A DNA stretch of 64,000 nucleotides, from NCBI GenBank assembly GCA_900466005.1, contig UEGQ01000004.1:310001-374000 (forward strand). The letters run 5' to 3'. Every line of letters starts with the position of its first letter. Positions within the stretch are counted from its first letter, which is position 1. The translations under genes and the position numbers were made by a program. The notes under the pieces were generated by a model that saw only the letters and a program-made list of their open reading frames with translations, searched no databases and was not told where the DNA came from. Shown here piece by piece: positions 1 to 9,204 of the stretch. This DNA comes from Hyphomicrobiales bacterium (lineage in GTDB: Bacteria > Pseudomonadota > Alphaproteobacteria > Rhizobiales > Rhizobiaceae).

Positions 1-894
1 TCCGTCGATCGCCTGCACGTCAAGGCCGGCCCTTACGATCTCTGGAGCGACGTCAACCGTCACGATCTCGAGGTTTCGTTTGTCGCGCCGACGGAGTCGC
101 TGTGCATCCTCACGCCTCTCACGGGCGCGCTCGCGGTGACCGCCAGGCGCGTTCGACTGACAGCTGTGCCCGGCTCGCTCGTCGCCGTGGATTTCCAGCC
201 GGCGGATTCGATCTTTCTCAAGGGCAACTGCGGGCACCTCGGCCTCGCGTTCGCCCGTTCCGTGGTGGTCCGTGAGTTGAGCGAGTTGCTGGATGCGCCC
301 GTACTTCAGGATTTCGAAATCGTCGGAGAGATCGACGCCGGCAAGGCACGCGACGTCGTCAAGCTCGCCACCTTCATCTGGGCGAGACTGGCAGACCTCT
401 CGACCGGCACCCCGCCCGATTCATTGATCAGGGGGCTTTTCCGCGCGGCGCTCGTCACACTCCTGGAGATATGCCCGCATCGATATTCCGACCAACTCGT
501 GCGGCCAGTCTCGCCGGCGGCGCCAAGGCATGTGAAGAGAGCGATCGAATTCATGATGGCCAATATTTCGTCGCAGATGGGCATCGGCGAGATTGCCAGG
601 AATGCCGGTACGAGCACCCGCTCGCTACAGGTCGCCTTCCAGAAGTTTAAGGGATGCTCCCCTCTTGAGTATTTGCGGAAGGCTCGCCTGGAGGAAGTCA
701 GGCGGGAGATTTCGGAAGCCTCCGACGGCAACACCATCACCGCGATCGCCCGCAGATGGGGTTTCACCCACATGGGACGCTTCTCTTCCATCTATAAGGA
801 AGCGTTCGGAGAGCTTCCTACTGAAACGTTGCAGGAGGCGAAGTCGGCGCGCGGACGCATCTCGTCTGTCCGCGACGATGGCCGTGGCGCGTAA
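1..894 (+). CDS. AraC-family transcriptional regulator, 5' end outside window
   Basis: The frame is open from base 1 to the TGA at 892-894, so the gene begins left of the window and 297 residues are visible. The C-terminal ~105 residues form an AraC/XylS double helix-turn-helix: a first helix pair around MGIGEIARNAGTSTRSLQVAF and a second around ITAIARRWGFTHMGRFSSIY, ending in the typical F-x-x-x-F-G-x-x-P signature. The N-terminal part looks like the beta-rich AraC ligand-binding-like domain (LCILTPLTGALAVT region), so reading only from the internal GTG at 136 would cut a real domain. Likely role: DNA-binding activator or repressor. Target and inducer cannot be told, and no partner gene is visible on its left. 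Confidence 0.85.
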   Translation, partial: SVDRLHVKAGPYDLWSDVNRHDLEVSFVAPTESLCILTPLTGALAVTARRVRLTAVPGSLVAVDFQPADSIFLKGNCGHLGLAFARSVVVRELSELLDAPVLQDFEIVGEIDAGKARDVVKLATFIWARLADLSTGTPPDSLIRGLFRAALVTLLEICPHRYSDQLVRPVSPAAPRHVKRAIEFMMANISSQMGIGEIARNAGTSTRSLQVAFQKFKGCSPLEYLRKARLEEVRREISEASDGNTITAIARRWGFTHMGRFSSIYKEAFGELPTETLQEAKSARGRISSVRDDGRGA

Positions 895-1503
895 CCGCTG
901 AAGACCCCTTCCCTGTCCGGCTTCCCCGTTCCGCGCGTCGGCGCGTGGAACATGTGTCCGCATCAGGTTGATATCCGCGCCGGTGCACTGCTGCACTGAC
1001 CTTCGGAACGCGCGATCAATATCCACATAAGTAATTTCCTATCCATTCTGCGAAGCAGTTTTTCGCAAGTTCAATCCGATTAAGGTTTTCTTCAGGCTGG
1101 TAGCGGCAACTGGAAATCGCAAAGACACAGTAATAATTTTGCAAAACCTAATGTAAAAATTGCCAAACCAGGAATTATCGCTTCGACTTTCGTATAACCA
1201 GAGCATTTAATTCTTCTTCGTGGATCGGCCAGCCTTGCTGGTCGATCCACGGAGGAAGTATCTCCGCCGAGGTTGAGCGCGCGAGATCCATCGCGGGCGT
1301 GGCATGATGCCGCCGGAGCCAGTTGAGCTCGTCGTCAACACAGATCCCGCGGCCTTTTTTCCCTTTATCGCCGGTACTGCCGTCATTCAGACAGCATCGT
1401 TCGGCCGCAACTACAATCTATGCGCGTATCTTTCCGAAGATATCGCCCTTGGCCATTTGGATCGGTGACCTCATTCGCTGAACCACAAAGCATTGAAGAG
1501 AGC
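895..1503. other. 609-bp intergenic region ahead of the chemosensory cluster
   Basis: No convincing gene. Roughly 1020-1215 is clearly AT-richer than its surroundings and probably holds the promoter for the cluster, although no clean -35/-10 pair can be fixed by eye. A strong hairpin lies at 1214-1256 (separate entry). An upstream in-frame ATG at 1420 would add 28 residues to the STAS protein, but that stretch is basic, low in family resemblance and lacks a ribosome site. Confidence 0.6.
1214..1256. repeat. Long imperfect inverted repeat / hairpin
   Basis: Arms 1219-1232 (CGTGGATCGGCCAG) and 1238-1251 pair over 14 positions with a single G-U wobble and a 5-nt loop (CCTTG). Pairing continues outward for about five more positions including wobbles. 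No T-run follows on either strand, so it is not a canonical intrinsic terminator. It could be a leader structure or part of a small RNA. Confidence 0.7.
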
Positions 1504-1878
1504 ATGGAAAGCAAAGCAGACCAGTCGACTATCCCATCGCAGGAAACGGGCGAAGTGATCCCCCTTTCTGGCCGGCTTACACTGCGCGATGCCCGCGCCA
1601 TCTGCGCGAGACTGCGCGAGGCCATGGCGGGCTCCAACCGCATAACGATCGATATCCAGGATTTGCAGAGCCTCGACGTCGCCGTTGTGCAGCTCCTGCT
1701 AGCGGCGCGCAAGAGCGCCGAACAGCAGCACAAGTCCCTGTCGATTTCCCCCCTCCCTTCCGAGGCGCTGCAGACGATCCTCATCGAGTCCGGGTTGGCC
1801 GGTCACGGAGGCGACGACGGTGACCGACGCGATGCGTTCGGATTGGCATCGAACTTCAAAGAAAGGCAGGACGCATGA
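1504..1878 (+). CDS. STAS-domain protein, first gene of chemosensory cluster
   Basis: 124 residues. Start ATG 1504 chosen because GAAGAG sits just upstream and the STAS fold begins soon after (GEVIPLSGRLTLRDARAICA). The domain resembles anti-sigma-factor antagonists (SpoIIAA type), here probably an adaptor or scaffold in the chemosensory pathway. In classical members a Ser or Thr after the DLSG-like strand is phosphorylated. Here the equivalent segment reads DLQSLDVAVVQLLL, with Val/Ala in place of the expected Ser, so phospho-switching looks lost. Its stop overlaps the cheY start (ATGA), so translation is probably coupled. STAS proteins heading che operons occur in rhizobia; their exact role is poorly defined. 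Confidence 0.8.
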   Translation: MESKADQSTIPSQETGEVIPLSGRLTLRDARAICARLREAMAGSNRITIDIQDLQSLDVAVVQLLLAARKSAEQQHKSLSISPLPSEALQTILIESGLAGHGGDDGDRRDAFGLASNFKERQDA

Positions 1879-2240
1879 GCAAGACCATCCTAACCATCGA
1901 CGACTCCGCCTCCGTGAGACAGCTGGTCGAAATGACTCTGACGGGTGCCGGCTACAAGGTGATCGAGGCGGCAGACGGCGCCGACGGCTACGCCAAGGCG
2001 ACGGCAAACCAGGTGGACGCCGTCGTCACCGACCTGAACATGCCGGTGATGAACGGCATCGACTTCATCCGCAAATATCGCGCCCATCCGGGCTCCGTCG
2101 GCGTCCCGGTGATCTTCCTGACGACGGAATCGGATGGAGAGCTCAAGCGGCAGGCGAAGGACGCCGGTGCGACGGGCTGGATCGTCAAGCCGTTCGTGCC
2201 CGAGCAGCTCCTGTCGGTCATCCGGAAGGTTGCCGGCTGA
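1875..2240 (+). CDS. cheY: Chemotaxis response regulator CheY (single receiver domain)
   Basis: 121 residues, one receiver domain and no output domain. The acidic pair D9/D10, phospho-acceptor D53 (VTDLNMP), switch T83 (FLTTES) and K105 (IVKPF) are all present, so it should accept phosphate from CheA. Overlaps the STAS gene by 4 nt and the cheA start by 1 nt (TGATG), placing it in one transcript. It is the only stand-alone CheY in the cluster and no CheZ, CheX or CheC phosphatase is visible. It could drive the flagellar motor or another output of this pathway. Confidence 0.95.
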   Translation: MSKTILTIDDSASVRQLVEMTLTGAGYKVIEAADGADGYAKATANQVDAVVTDLNMPVMNGIDFIRKYRAHPGSVGVPVIFLTTESDGELKRQAKDAGATGWIVKPFVPEQLLSVIRKVAG

Positions 2241-4279
2241 TGCTGTCCAACGATCCCGTCGAAACATTTCGCCAGGAGGCCCGCGACCTGCTCGAGCAGC
2301 TCGAGCAGTCCCTGCTCGACCTCGGCCAGTCGCCGCAGGATACCGACCTGGTCAACAGCGCCTTCCGCGCGCTGCACACCCTCAAGGGCTCGGGGGCCAT
2401 GTTCGGGTTCACCGAGGTCGCCGGCTTCGTCCACGCCTTCGAAACCGCCTTCGATCGCGTCCGCAAGGGCGAGACCGCCATCACGGCCCCGCTGATCGCC
2501 GTCGCGCTCGCCGCGAAGGATCATGTCAGCGAGCTCATCGCCGAGCCCGGTCAACACGCAGCCAAGGGGTCTCCGATCCTCGCGCGGCTGGAGGAGATCG
2601 TCAGCAACGTCCCGGCTGCGAACCGCAATGCCGCACAGACGGCTCCGATGGAGACGGAACCCTCTGCCTCCCCTTCCCTTCGCCTCTGGCACATCCGCTT
2701 CCGGTTGCCGGAGGATGCGCTTGCGCTCGGCGCCAATCCTCTTCTGCTGATCGACGAACTGCGTGGTCTCGGTGAATGCGTGGTAATCGCCAACGCCGAC
2801 GCCGTTCCGCCGCTCGAGGTGATCGACCCGGAGGTCTGTTACCTCGCCTGGGATATCAAACTGACCACCGCCGCCCCGCGGGACGCCATCGACGACGTCT
2901 TCATCTTCCTGAAGGATGGGATGGATTTGTCGATCGAGGCTCTCGGAGCCGATATGGAAAAGGCGAGCGACAAAGAAGAGCCGGCACCGGCGTCCGATGC
3001 GACCACGGCCGCGCCGACGACAGCCGCGAAGGAGGTCGCCGTGCCTGCTGCCGCCAGGTCAGCACGCACGACGGAGGCTCGCGAAAAAGCAAGTTCGTCC
3101 CTGCGTGTTCCCGCCGAACGTCTCGACGAACTGATGGATCGCGTCGGCGAACTGGTGATCGCCCAGGCGAGGCTGTCGCAGCTCGCCGACGCCAGCAACG
3201 ACGTCAATCTGAAGACCATCGCCGAGGAACTGGAACGGCTCTCGTCCGGCCTGCGCGACACGACGATGGGAATCCGGATGGTGCCGATCGGAACGCTGTT
3301 CGGCCGCTTCCGGCGGCTCGTCCACGATCTTTCGCGCGACCTTGGCAAGGAGGTGGAATTCCTCACCACGGGCGAGGAGACGGAGCTCGACAAGACGATG
3401 ATCGAACGGCTCGCCGATCCGCTGGTCCACATCATCCGCAATTCGGTCGACCACGGCCTGGAAAGGCCCGACCGCCGCAGTGAGTCCGGCAAGCCGGCTG
3501 TCGGGCGGGTTCGCCTCGCCGCAAGCCACACCGGAGCCGAGGTCGCGATTTCGATCTCCGACGACGGCGCGGGCCTGAATGCGGAGCGCATCCGCGCCAA
3601 GGCCGAGGAAGCGGGTCTCCTTGCGCCGGACGCGAAACTTCCCGAACAGGATCTCTTCCGGTTTATCTTCCATCCCGGCTTTTCGACGGCGAGGGAGATC
3701 ACCTCCGTCTCTGGCCGTGGTGTCGGCATGGACGTGGTGAAGCGGACGATCGACATGCTCCGCGGATCGATCGACGTCGCCTCGAAGCCGGGAGAGGGAA
3801 CGACGGTCACGCTGAGGCTGCCGCTCACGCTCGCCATCATTGAGGGCATGCTGGTGCGCGTCGGCAACGGCCGCTACTGCATTCCTCTCTCTGCGGTCGA
3901 GGAGTGCGTCGAACTGCCGGTCACGGCGGAAACCGTCGGAAAGGGCCGAAGCCTTCTCAACATTCGCGGCTCGCTGGTCCCGTTCCTCAGACTGCGCGAG
4001 CTGTTCAGGACCGATGCTCCGCCGGATCTTCACCAGAAGGTCGTCATCGTCGCCGTCGGAGAACAGCGCGTCGGTCTCGTCGTCGACCAGATCCTCGGTA
4101 ACAACCAAACGGTCATCAAGTCGCTGTCGAAGCTTCACGCCGACGTCGAAACCTTCTCCGGCGCCACGATCCTCGGAGACGGCACGGTGGCCCTGATCCT
4201 CGACGTCACCCATCTCGTGCGGTTCGGCCAGAGCTTCGAGAGCCGCCTCAGGGCAGCGCAAGCGGGGAGAGCGGCATGA
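2240..4279 (+). CDS. cheA: Chemotaxis histidine kinase CheA
   Basis: 679 residues with the full CheA plan. The N-terminal Hpt domain carries phospho-His H46 (RALHTLKGSG). A P2-like response-regulator docking domain covers about 150-240, followed by an Ala-rich linker. The P3 dimerisation helices start near 285 (RVPAERLDELMDRVGEL). The HATPase has its N box (HIIRNSVDHG, near 397) and G box (GRGVGMDVV, near 492), and a CheW-like P5 domain fills the C terminus. An upstream extension to 1820 runs antisense to family expectation and through cheY, so ATG 2240 was chosen. It overlaps the next gene (cheW) by 4 nt. It is the signal kinase of the array, phosphorylating CheY and CheB. Confidence 0.96.
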   Translation: MLSNDPVETFRQEARDLLEQLEQSLLDLGQSPQDTDLVNSAFRALHTLKGSGAMFGFTEVAGFVHAFETAFDRVRKGETAITAPLIAVALAAKDHVSELIAEPGQHAAKGSPILARLEEIVSNVPAANRNAAQTAPMETEPSASPSLRLWHIRFRLPEDALALGANPLLLIDELRGLGECVVIANADAVPPLEVIDPEVCYLAWDIKLTTAAPRDAIDDVFIFLKDGMDLSIEALGADMEKASDKEEPAPASDATTAAPTTAAKEVAVPAAARSARTTEAREKASSSLRVPAERLDELMDRVGELVIAQARLSQLADASNDVNLKTIAEELERLSSGLRDTTMGIRMVPIGTLFGRFRRLVHDLSRDLGKEVEFLTTGEETELDKTMIERLADPLVHIIRNSVDHGLERPDRRSESGKPAVGRVRLAASHTGAEVAISISDDGAGLNAERIRAKAEEAGLLAPDAKLPEQDLFRFIFHPGFSTAREITSVSGRGVGMDVVKRTIDMLRGSIDVASKPGEGTTVTLRLPLTLAIIEGMLVRVGNGRYCIPLSAVEECVELPVTAETVGKGRSLLNIRGSLVPFLRLRELFRTDAPPDLHQKVVIVAVGEQRVGLVVDQILGNNQTVIKSLSKLHADVETFSGATILGDGTVALILDVTHLVRFGQSFESRLRAAQAGRAA

Positions 4280-4791
4280 AGAGTGCAGCTGTAAACGCCG
4301 GCGGCGAACGTTCGCGGATACCCGCCACCTCAATGCAGGCGCTGACGCTCGGACTGCAGGGCGAGCTCTTCGCCATCGAAGCCGAGAGCGTGCGCGAGAT
4401 CCTCGATGTCGTGCCGATCACCGAAGTGCCGAACGCACGACCCTTCGTCAGCGGACTGATCAACGTCCGCGGCCGCGTGGTCCCGCTCGCCGACCTCCGC
4501 GTCATGTTCGGCATGGATCGGCCGCCGCCGGACCTCGACACCCGCATCGTCGTCATCGAGATCAATCTCGAAGGAGAACCCACCATCGCCGCCATCCTGG
4601 CCGACAGGGTGCACGATGTCACCGACATCGAGGCGACCTCCATCGAGGAAGCGCCGAAGGTCGGCATGCGCTGGCGGCCCGAATACGTTCGGGGCATCGG
4701 CAAGCGCGAGGACGGGTTCATCATCATCCCCGATATGGAAAGAATTTTCGGAACCGAGGGTCGCAAGGCCCCTGAACTTGAATTGGAATAG
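4276..4791 (+). CDS. cheW: Chemotaxis adaptor CheW (first copy)
   Basis: 171 residues, a single CheW beta-barrel domain starting near residue 20 ([21 protein letters not shown]), with the typical [19 protein letters not shown] core. Overlaps the cheA stop as ATGA. Couples CheA to the receptor encoded next. About 18 extra N-terminal residues precede the domain, so an internal ATG at 4333 is a possible alternative start. A second, separate CheW follows the receptor gene, a common arrangement in alphaproteobacterial che operons. Confidence 0.93.
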   Translation: MKSAAVNAGGERSRIPATSMQALTLGLQGELFAIEAESVREILDVVPITEVPNARPFVSGLINVRGRVVPLADLRVMFGMDRPPPDLDTRIVVIEINLEGEPTIAAILADRVHDVTDIEATSIEEAPKVGMRWRPEYVRGIGKREDGFIIIPDMERIFGTEGRKAPELELE

Positions 4792-4802
4792 GGAATCATA
4801 CG

Positions 4803-6494
4803 ATGAGACTTACACTTAAAGTGAAATTGGGAGCGACGTTCGCATTCATCGTCGCAATGTCTGCAGTCAGCATGTTCTTCGCCCTGCAGAACCTCGGGGC
4901 CCTCAACACCTCGATCAAGGATATCGTCGGGTTTGGCGCCAAGACGGTCATCACCACCAATCAGCTACTCACGGATGCTGTTAAAATTCAGCGCGATCTG
5001 CGTGAACACATCCTGAATACGGACGACAGTGAAATTAAGACTCTCGAAGAGCGGATTGCCGCCGCGCGAGGCAGGGTGCAGGATGAACTGCAGCAACTGA
5101 AGGAGCTCGCGGACGAACAGGACCTCGTACAGATCGCCGACTTCGAGGCGCTCTGGAACGAAATGCGCGGCATCAACGACAAGGTCCTCGAGCTTTCGCG
5201 CGTCAACCGCAATGAGGAGGCGGCCAACCTCGTCATGCGGGAAGCCCGACCGATCTGGACCAAGGTGCAAGACGCGCTGAACGCCTATGCGCAGGCACAG
5301 AACGAAGAGCTTGCCGGCCAGGTCCAGCAGAGTGCTGAACTTTATGCCTCCAGCCGCACGCTGCTGATCGGCCTTCTGGCGGTATCTTCGCTTATCGCTG
5401 TCGGCGCGGCCCTCTGGATCGTCCTCAGCATCACCAAGGCCGTGTCCGGCGCCGTCACCCTCGCCCGTGCAGTTGCCGACGGTGATCTGAATACGTCCGT
5501 CTCCGTCAAGTCGAACGACGAGATCAAGGATCTGGTCGACGCCCTCAACCAGATGGTTGCCAAGCTCAAGGAAGTGGTCGGCGAAGTGGTCTCCGCCACC
5601 CGCAACGTGGCTGCCGGCAGCCAGGAACTGTCGGCTGCGGCCGAGCAGTTGAGCCAGGGCGCAGTCGAACAGTCGTCCTCGACGGAGGAAGCTTCGGCAT
5701 CCGTCGAACAGATGGCCGCCAACATCAAGCAGAATGCCGACAATGCCGGCCAGACCCAGGCGATCGCCCGCCAAGCTGCCGTCGATGCCGAGACCTCCGG
5801 CAAGGCCGTGGGCGAAGCCGTCAAGGCCATGGAGACCATTGCCGAGAAGATCCTGATCGTCCAGGAAATCGCTCGCCAGACCGACCTGCTCGCCCTCAAC
5901 GCTGCCGTCGAGGCGGCCCGGGCCGGCGAACACGGCCGCGGCTTTGCCGTCGTCGCGTCCGAAGTACGCAAGCTCGCCGAACGCAGCCAGGCTGCCGCCC
6001 AGGAAATCTCCGGCCTTTCCGGCGATACCGTCAAGGCGGCCCAGTCGGCAGGCGAGATGCTCTCGAAGCTGGTCCCCGACATCCAGAAGACTGCGGAACT
6101 CGTGGCCGAAATCTCGGCGGCTTCCAACGAGCAGAACGCCGGCGCCAGCCAGATCAATGCGGCGATCCAGCAGCTCGACAAGGTGACCCAGCAGAACACC
6201 TCCGCCGCCGAGGAAATGTCCTCGACTTCGGAAGAGCTCGCCACCCAGGCCGAGCAGCTGCAGGCATCGATCAGCTACTTCCGCCTCGATGAGACGGCAG
6301 GCTCCTCCGCCCGCGCTGTGCGCCAGATGCAGCACGCGGCTCCGGAGCATTCGGTTGCCGGTCTGCAGAAGAAGGTGAAGGCCGCCGCCCCGCAGCTCGC
6401 CGCGACCCGGCAGTCGAAATCGAACGGCGGCTTCGCGTTCGATCTCGGGGACGCCGGAGACAAGCTCGACGCGGAATTCAAGCGCTCGGCCTGA
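4803..6494 (+). CDS. Methyl-accepting chemotaxis protein
   Basis: 563 residues. TM1 is about 10-30, followed by a periplasmic helical region (about 35-185) of the four-helix-bundle ligand-binding type, TM2 about 187-206, a HAMP domain, and the long coiled-coil signalling domain. The conserved tip lies near 353-396 ([20 protein letters not shown]). Gln/Glu-rich heptads on both sides supply likely methylation sites for CheR and CheB. The tail after the coiled coil is an Ala/Lys-rich linker and shows no NWETF-like CheR tether. It sits between the two cheW genes and is the only transmembrane receptor in the cluster, so it is probably its dedicated input. The ligand cannot be predicted. Confidence 0.95.
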   Translation: MRLTLKVKLGATFAFIVAMSAVSMFFALQNLGALNTSIKDIVGFGAKTVITTNQLLTDAVKIQRDLREHILNTDDSEIKTLEERIAAARGRVQDELQQLKELADEQDLVQIADFEALWNEMRGINDKVLELSRVNRNEEAANLVMREARPIWTKVQDALNAYAQAQNEELAGQVQQSAELYASSRTLLIGLLAVSSLIAVGAALWIVLSITKAVSGAVTLARAVADGDLNTSVSVKSNDEIKDLVDALNQMVAKLKEVVGEVVSATRNVAAGSQELSAAAEQLSQGAVEQSSSTEEASASVEQMAANIKQNADNAGQTQAIARQAAVDAETSGKAVGEAVKAMETIAEKILIVQEIARQTDLLALNAAVEAARAGEHGRGFAVVASEVRKLAERSQAAAQEISGLSGDTVKAAQSAGEMLSKLVPDIQKTAELVAEISAASNEQNAGASQINAAIQQLDKVTQQNTSAAEEMSSTSEELATQAEQLQASISYFRLDETAGSSARAVRQMQHAAPEHSVAGLQKKVKAAAPQLAATRQSKSNGGFAFDLGDAGDKLDAEFKRSA

Positions 6495-6617
6495 TCCGTT
6501 CCGCCACCTTTCCGCCCGATGCCGACGGCACGGGCGGCCGCCTCTCCCCCCTTCTTTGCCAGTCTTTGGGGGGAGAGGCCGGACCGACGAACGACTTACA
6601 CGAAAGAAGCGTGCCCC

Positions 6618-7094
6618 ATGGCTGACATACGGCAATACGTGACCCTCGGCATCGCCGGCGAACTTCTCGGCGTGCCGGTGGAGCGGGTGAGAGAAATCCT
6701 CGAAATTCATCCGATTTCGCGACTTCCCCACGCTCCGCCCCATCTTCTCGGAATGATCGATGTGCGCGGTCAGGGCGTGCCGGTCATCGACCTGCGCCTG
6801 AAGCTCGGCTTTGAGAAGAGCGCCGACACGCCCGACACCCGCATCATCGTGCTCAACGTTCCGGTCGGCGAGCGCGAGCTTACCTTCGGCCTCAAGACGG
6901 ACCGGGTCTTCGAGGTCAGCATTCTCGATGAGGAGCAGCTCGACGCCCCGCCGGAGATCGGCGTCAAATGGCGCTCCGAATTCATCGCCGGGATTGGCCG
7001 CCGAAAGGGCAATTTCGTCACGGTTCTGGACCTCGGGCGCCTTTTCAGCTCGGGCGAGGCGATGCTGATTTCGTCGCCCGCACACGCCGCCTGA
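6618..7094 (+). CDS. cheW: Chemotaxis adaptor CheW (second copy)
   Basis: 158 residues. ATG 6618 was preferred to the upstream in-frame ATG at 6519. The CheW domain starts at once after 6618 (MADIRQYVTLGIAGELLGVP), GAAAGAAG lies just upstream, and the 33 extra residues resemble no CheW N terminus. Conserved core LLGMIDVRGQGVPVIDLRLK. The sequence differs clearly from the first CheW copy, so the two may contact different partners (CheA versus receptor, or the tandem-tip protein at 9201). Confidence 0.93.
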   Translation: MADIRQYVTLGIAGELLGVPVERVREILEIHPISRLPHAPPHLLGMIDVRGQGVPVIDLRLKLGFEKSADTPDTRIIVLNVPVGERELTFGLKTDRVFEVSILDEEQLDAPPEIGVKWRSEFIAGIGRRKGNFVTVLDLGRLFSSGEAMLISSPAHAA

Positions 7095-7176
7095 GGGCGG
7101 TTTCCTGAACCACGGGCCGCGAGCTGCTTGCGGCCGCCGCCGATCCCATCCCACTCCCACGCAATCGGACCTCCTG

Positions 7177-8073
7177 ATGTCTCAAGCCTTACTTCGCGTT
7201 ACAGAAACACCGGCCCGGACAGGACAGGACCGCCTCAGCGACGCCGATTTCAGCCGTATCGCGACGCTGATCGGCGGCCATGTCGGCATCAAGCTGCCGC
7301 CGGCCAAACGGCTGATGGTGGAGGGTCGCCTGCGCAAGCGGATGCGCAGCCTCAATTGCGCATCGCTCACCGACTACTGCCGGTACCTGTTCCACGAAAA
7401 CGGCCTCGAAAACGAACTGGTTCACGTCATTGACGCCGTCACCACGAACAAGACCGACTTCTTTCGCGAAAACGAGCACTTTGTCCTGCTGCGACAGAAG
7501 CTGATACCTTCGCTGACGGCACGACGCCCCGCGGGCGCGAAACCGCGGCTGAAGCTGTGGAGCGCCGCAAGTTCAAACGGCGCGGAAGCCTATACCATCG
7601 CCATGGTACTGGCCGATATGGTCGAACGCGGCGACGATTTCCAGTTCGCCATTCTCGGCACGGACATCTCTACGGAAATGCTCGCGGCGGGTAGGCAGGC
7701 CATCTACCCTTCTGAGATGGTCGCGCCCGTGCCGCTTGACATGCAGGAGCGGTACCTCATGCGCGGGCAGTCCGCCTCCTGGCACGGGGAGGTCCGTATC
7801 GTTCCCGAGCTCCGGCGGCTCGTGCGCTTTCAGCGCCTCAACCTCATGGAAGAAACCTATCCCGTCGACCGCGACGTCGACGTGATCTTCCTGCGTAACG
7901 TTTTGATCTATTTCGATAAACCAACGCAGGAAGCGGTGGTGTCGCGGCTCGTGCGCCATCTGCGCCCCGGCGGTTTCCTGATCCTCGGCCACTCGGAATC
8001 AATGATCGGCACGAACCTGCAGCTCAAACAGTGGGCGCCGGGTGTCTTCGAAAACACGTCAGGACTGAGGTAA
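7177..8073 (+). CDS. cheR: Chemotaxis protein methyltransferase CheR
   Basis: 298 residues. It has the N-terminal helical substrate domain (about 20-85) and the SAM-dependent methyltransferase domain. Motifs: WSAASSNGAEAYTIAM (normally close to WSAACSTGEEPYTIAM), ILGTDISTEML, and DVIFLRNVLIYFDK followed by LRPGGFLILGHSES. It methylates receptor glutamates using S-adenosylmethionine. The GEEPY segment of the SAM site is altered to GAEAY, unusual for CheR. The rest of the fold is intact, so activity is likely but the substitution merits notice. The next gene, cheB, is 6 bp downstream. Confidence 0.93.
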   Translation: MSQALLRVTETPARTGQDRLSDADFSRIATLIGGHVGIKLPPAKRLMVEGRLRKRMRSLNCASLTDYCRYLFHENGLENELVHVIDAVTTNKTDFFRENEHFVLLRQKLIPSLTARRPAGAKPRLKLWSAASSNGAEAYTIAMVLADMVERGDDFQFAILGTDISTEMLAAGRQAIYPSEMVAPVPLDMQERYLMRGQSASWHGEVRIVPELRRLVRFQRLNLMEETYPVDRDVDVIFLRNVLIYFDKPTQEAVVSRLVRHLRPGGFLILGHSESMIGTNLQLKQWAPGVFENTSGLR

Positions 8074-8079
8074 CATTCC

Positions 8080-9204
8080 GTGCCCGGCTTATCCCCCAGC
8101 AACCCGGCAGCAAAGATCCGTGTGCTGATCGTGGACGACTCCGCCGCGGTACGCCAAGCCCTTGCCGACATCATCAGCAGCGCGCCCGATCTCGAGGTGA
8201 TGGCGACCGCATCCGATCCCTACGTGGCGGTCGAGCGCATGCGCCATCAGGTTCCCGACGTCATTTTCCTTGACGTCGAGATGCCGCGCATGGACGGGCT
8301 CACTTTCCTGCGCAAGATCATGAGCCAGCGGCCGATCCCCGTCGTCATCTGTTCGTCACTGACCGAGGAGGGCTCGGACACCCTCGTGCAGGCGCTCGAG
8401 GCCGGAGCCGTCGACGTCATCACCAAGCCGCGATACGACACCGCCCATGCCCTTGCCGAGTCGCAGATGCGGATCTGCGACGTCGCGCGTGCCGCGGCGC
8501 ACTCCCGCATCGGTAACCGCCGTCGCCCTGCCCCGCCCGTGAAGGCCGAGGCGAAGCTCAGCGCGGATGCCATTCTGCCCGCCATGGCTCCGGTCCGCGC
8601 AAATGGCGTGCTGACCGACAGGATCATCTGCATCGGAGCCTCGACCGGCGGGACCGAGGCGTTGCGGCAGCTGCTTGGCGAGCTCCCTGCTGACGCCCCG
8701 GGGATCGTCATCGTCCAGCACATGCCGGAAAAGTTCACGGCAGCCTTCGCGCGGCGCCTCGACAGCCTATGCGCCATCTCCGTAAAGGAGGCCGCCCATG
8801 GCGACGCTGTCGCCGCCGGCCAGGCGCTCATAGCGCCCGGTAATCGCCACATGCTGCTCGAGCGCGTCGGCAAGCACTATCGCGTGATGATCAAGGATGG
8901 CCCGCACGTCTCCCGCCACCGTCCGTCCGTCGACGTCCTTTTCCGCTCCGCCGCCCAGAGCGCCGGGGCGAACGCGACCGGTGTCCTTCTGACGGGCATG
9001 GGGGACGACGGCGCTCATGGGCTTCTGGAGATGCGAACCGCAGGTGCCGTGACCATCGCCCAGGACGAGGCGAGCTGCGTCGTCTTCGGCATGCCCAAGG
9101 AAGCAATCGCACTCGGCGGTGTCCAGCGGGTCCTGCCGCTCGACCGCATTGCAGACGACATCATCAACGGGACCCGTCCCAGATCCGCGGCAGGCGCAGC
9201 ATGA
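8080..9204 (+). CDS. cheB: Chemotaxis response regulator / protein-glutamate methylesterase CheB
   Basis: 374 residues, GTG start with GAGG about 10 nt upstream. Receiver domain at 12-125 with phospho-Asp in [13 protein letters not shown]. The methylesterase domain has the catalytic Ser in [10 protein letters not shown], the His in VQHMPEKF and the Asp in [11 protein letters not shown]. It demethylates or deamidates receptor glutamates when phosphorylated by CheA, giving adaptation together with CheR. Overlaps the following gene by 4 nt, which ties that unusual protein to the pathway. Confidence 0.95.
   Translation: MPGLSPSNPAAKIRVLIVDDSAAVRQALADIISSAPDLEVMATASDPYVAVERMRHQVPDVIFLDVEMPRMDGLTFLRKIMSQRPIPVVICSSLTEEGSDTLVQALEAGAVDVITKPRYDTAHALAESQMRICDVARAAAHSRIGNRRRPAPPVKAEAKLSADAILPAMAPVRANGVLTDRIICIGASTGGTEALRQLLGELPADAPGIVIVQHMPEKFTAAFARRLDSLCAISVKEAAHGDAVAAGQALIAPGNRHMLLERVGKHYRVMIKDGPHVSRHRPSVDVLFRSAAQSAGANATGVLLTGMGDDGAHGLLEMRTAGAVTIAQDEASCVVFGMPKEAIALGGVQRVLPLDRIADDIINGTRPRSAAGAA

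Noticed and set aside
947-969. GGAAC-N15-GTT as an EcfG promoter ahead of the che cluster
   Set aside because: Spacing is one to two bases too short for the consensus and the site is over 500 bp from the first gene.
895-1500. CRISPR-like or other repeat arrays in intergenic regions
   Set aside because: No regularly spaced repeats were found here or in the other long gaps; only isolated inverted repeats.
1820-2239. Upstream extension of cheA by 140 codons
   Set aside because: Runs through cheY in another frame and gives an Arg-rich sequence; the Hpt domain begins at ATG 2240.
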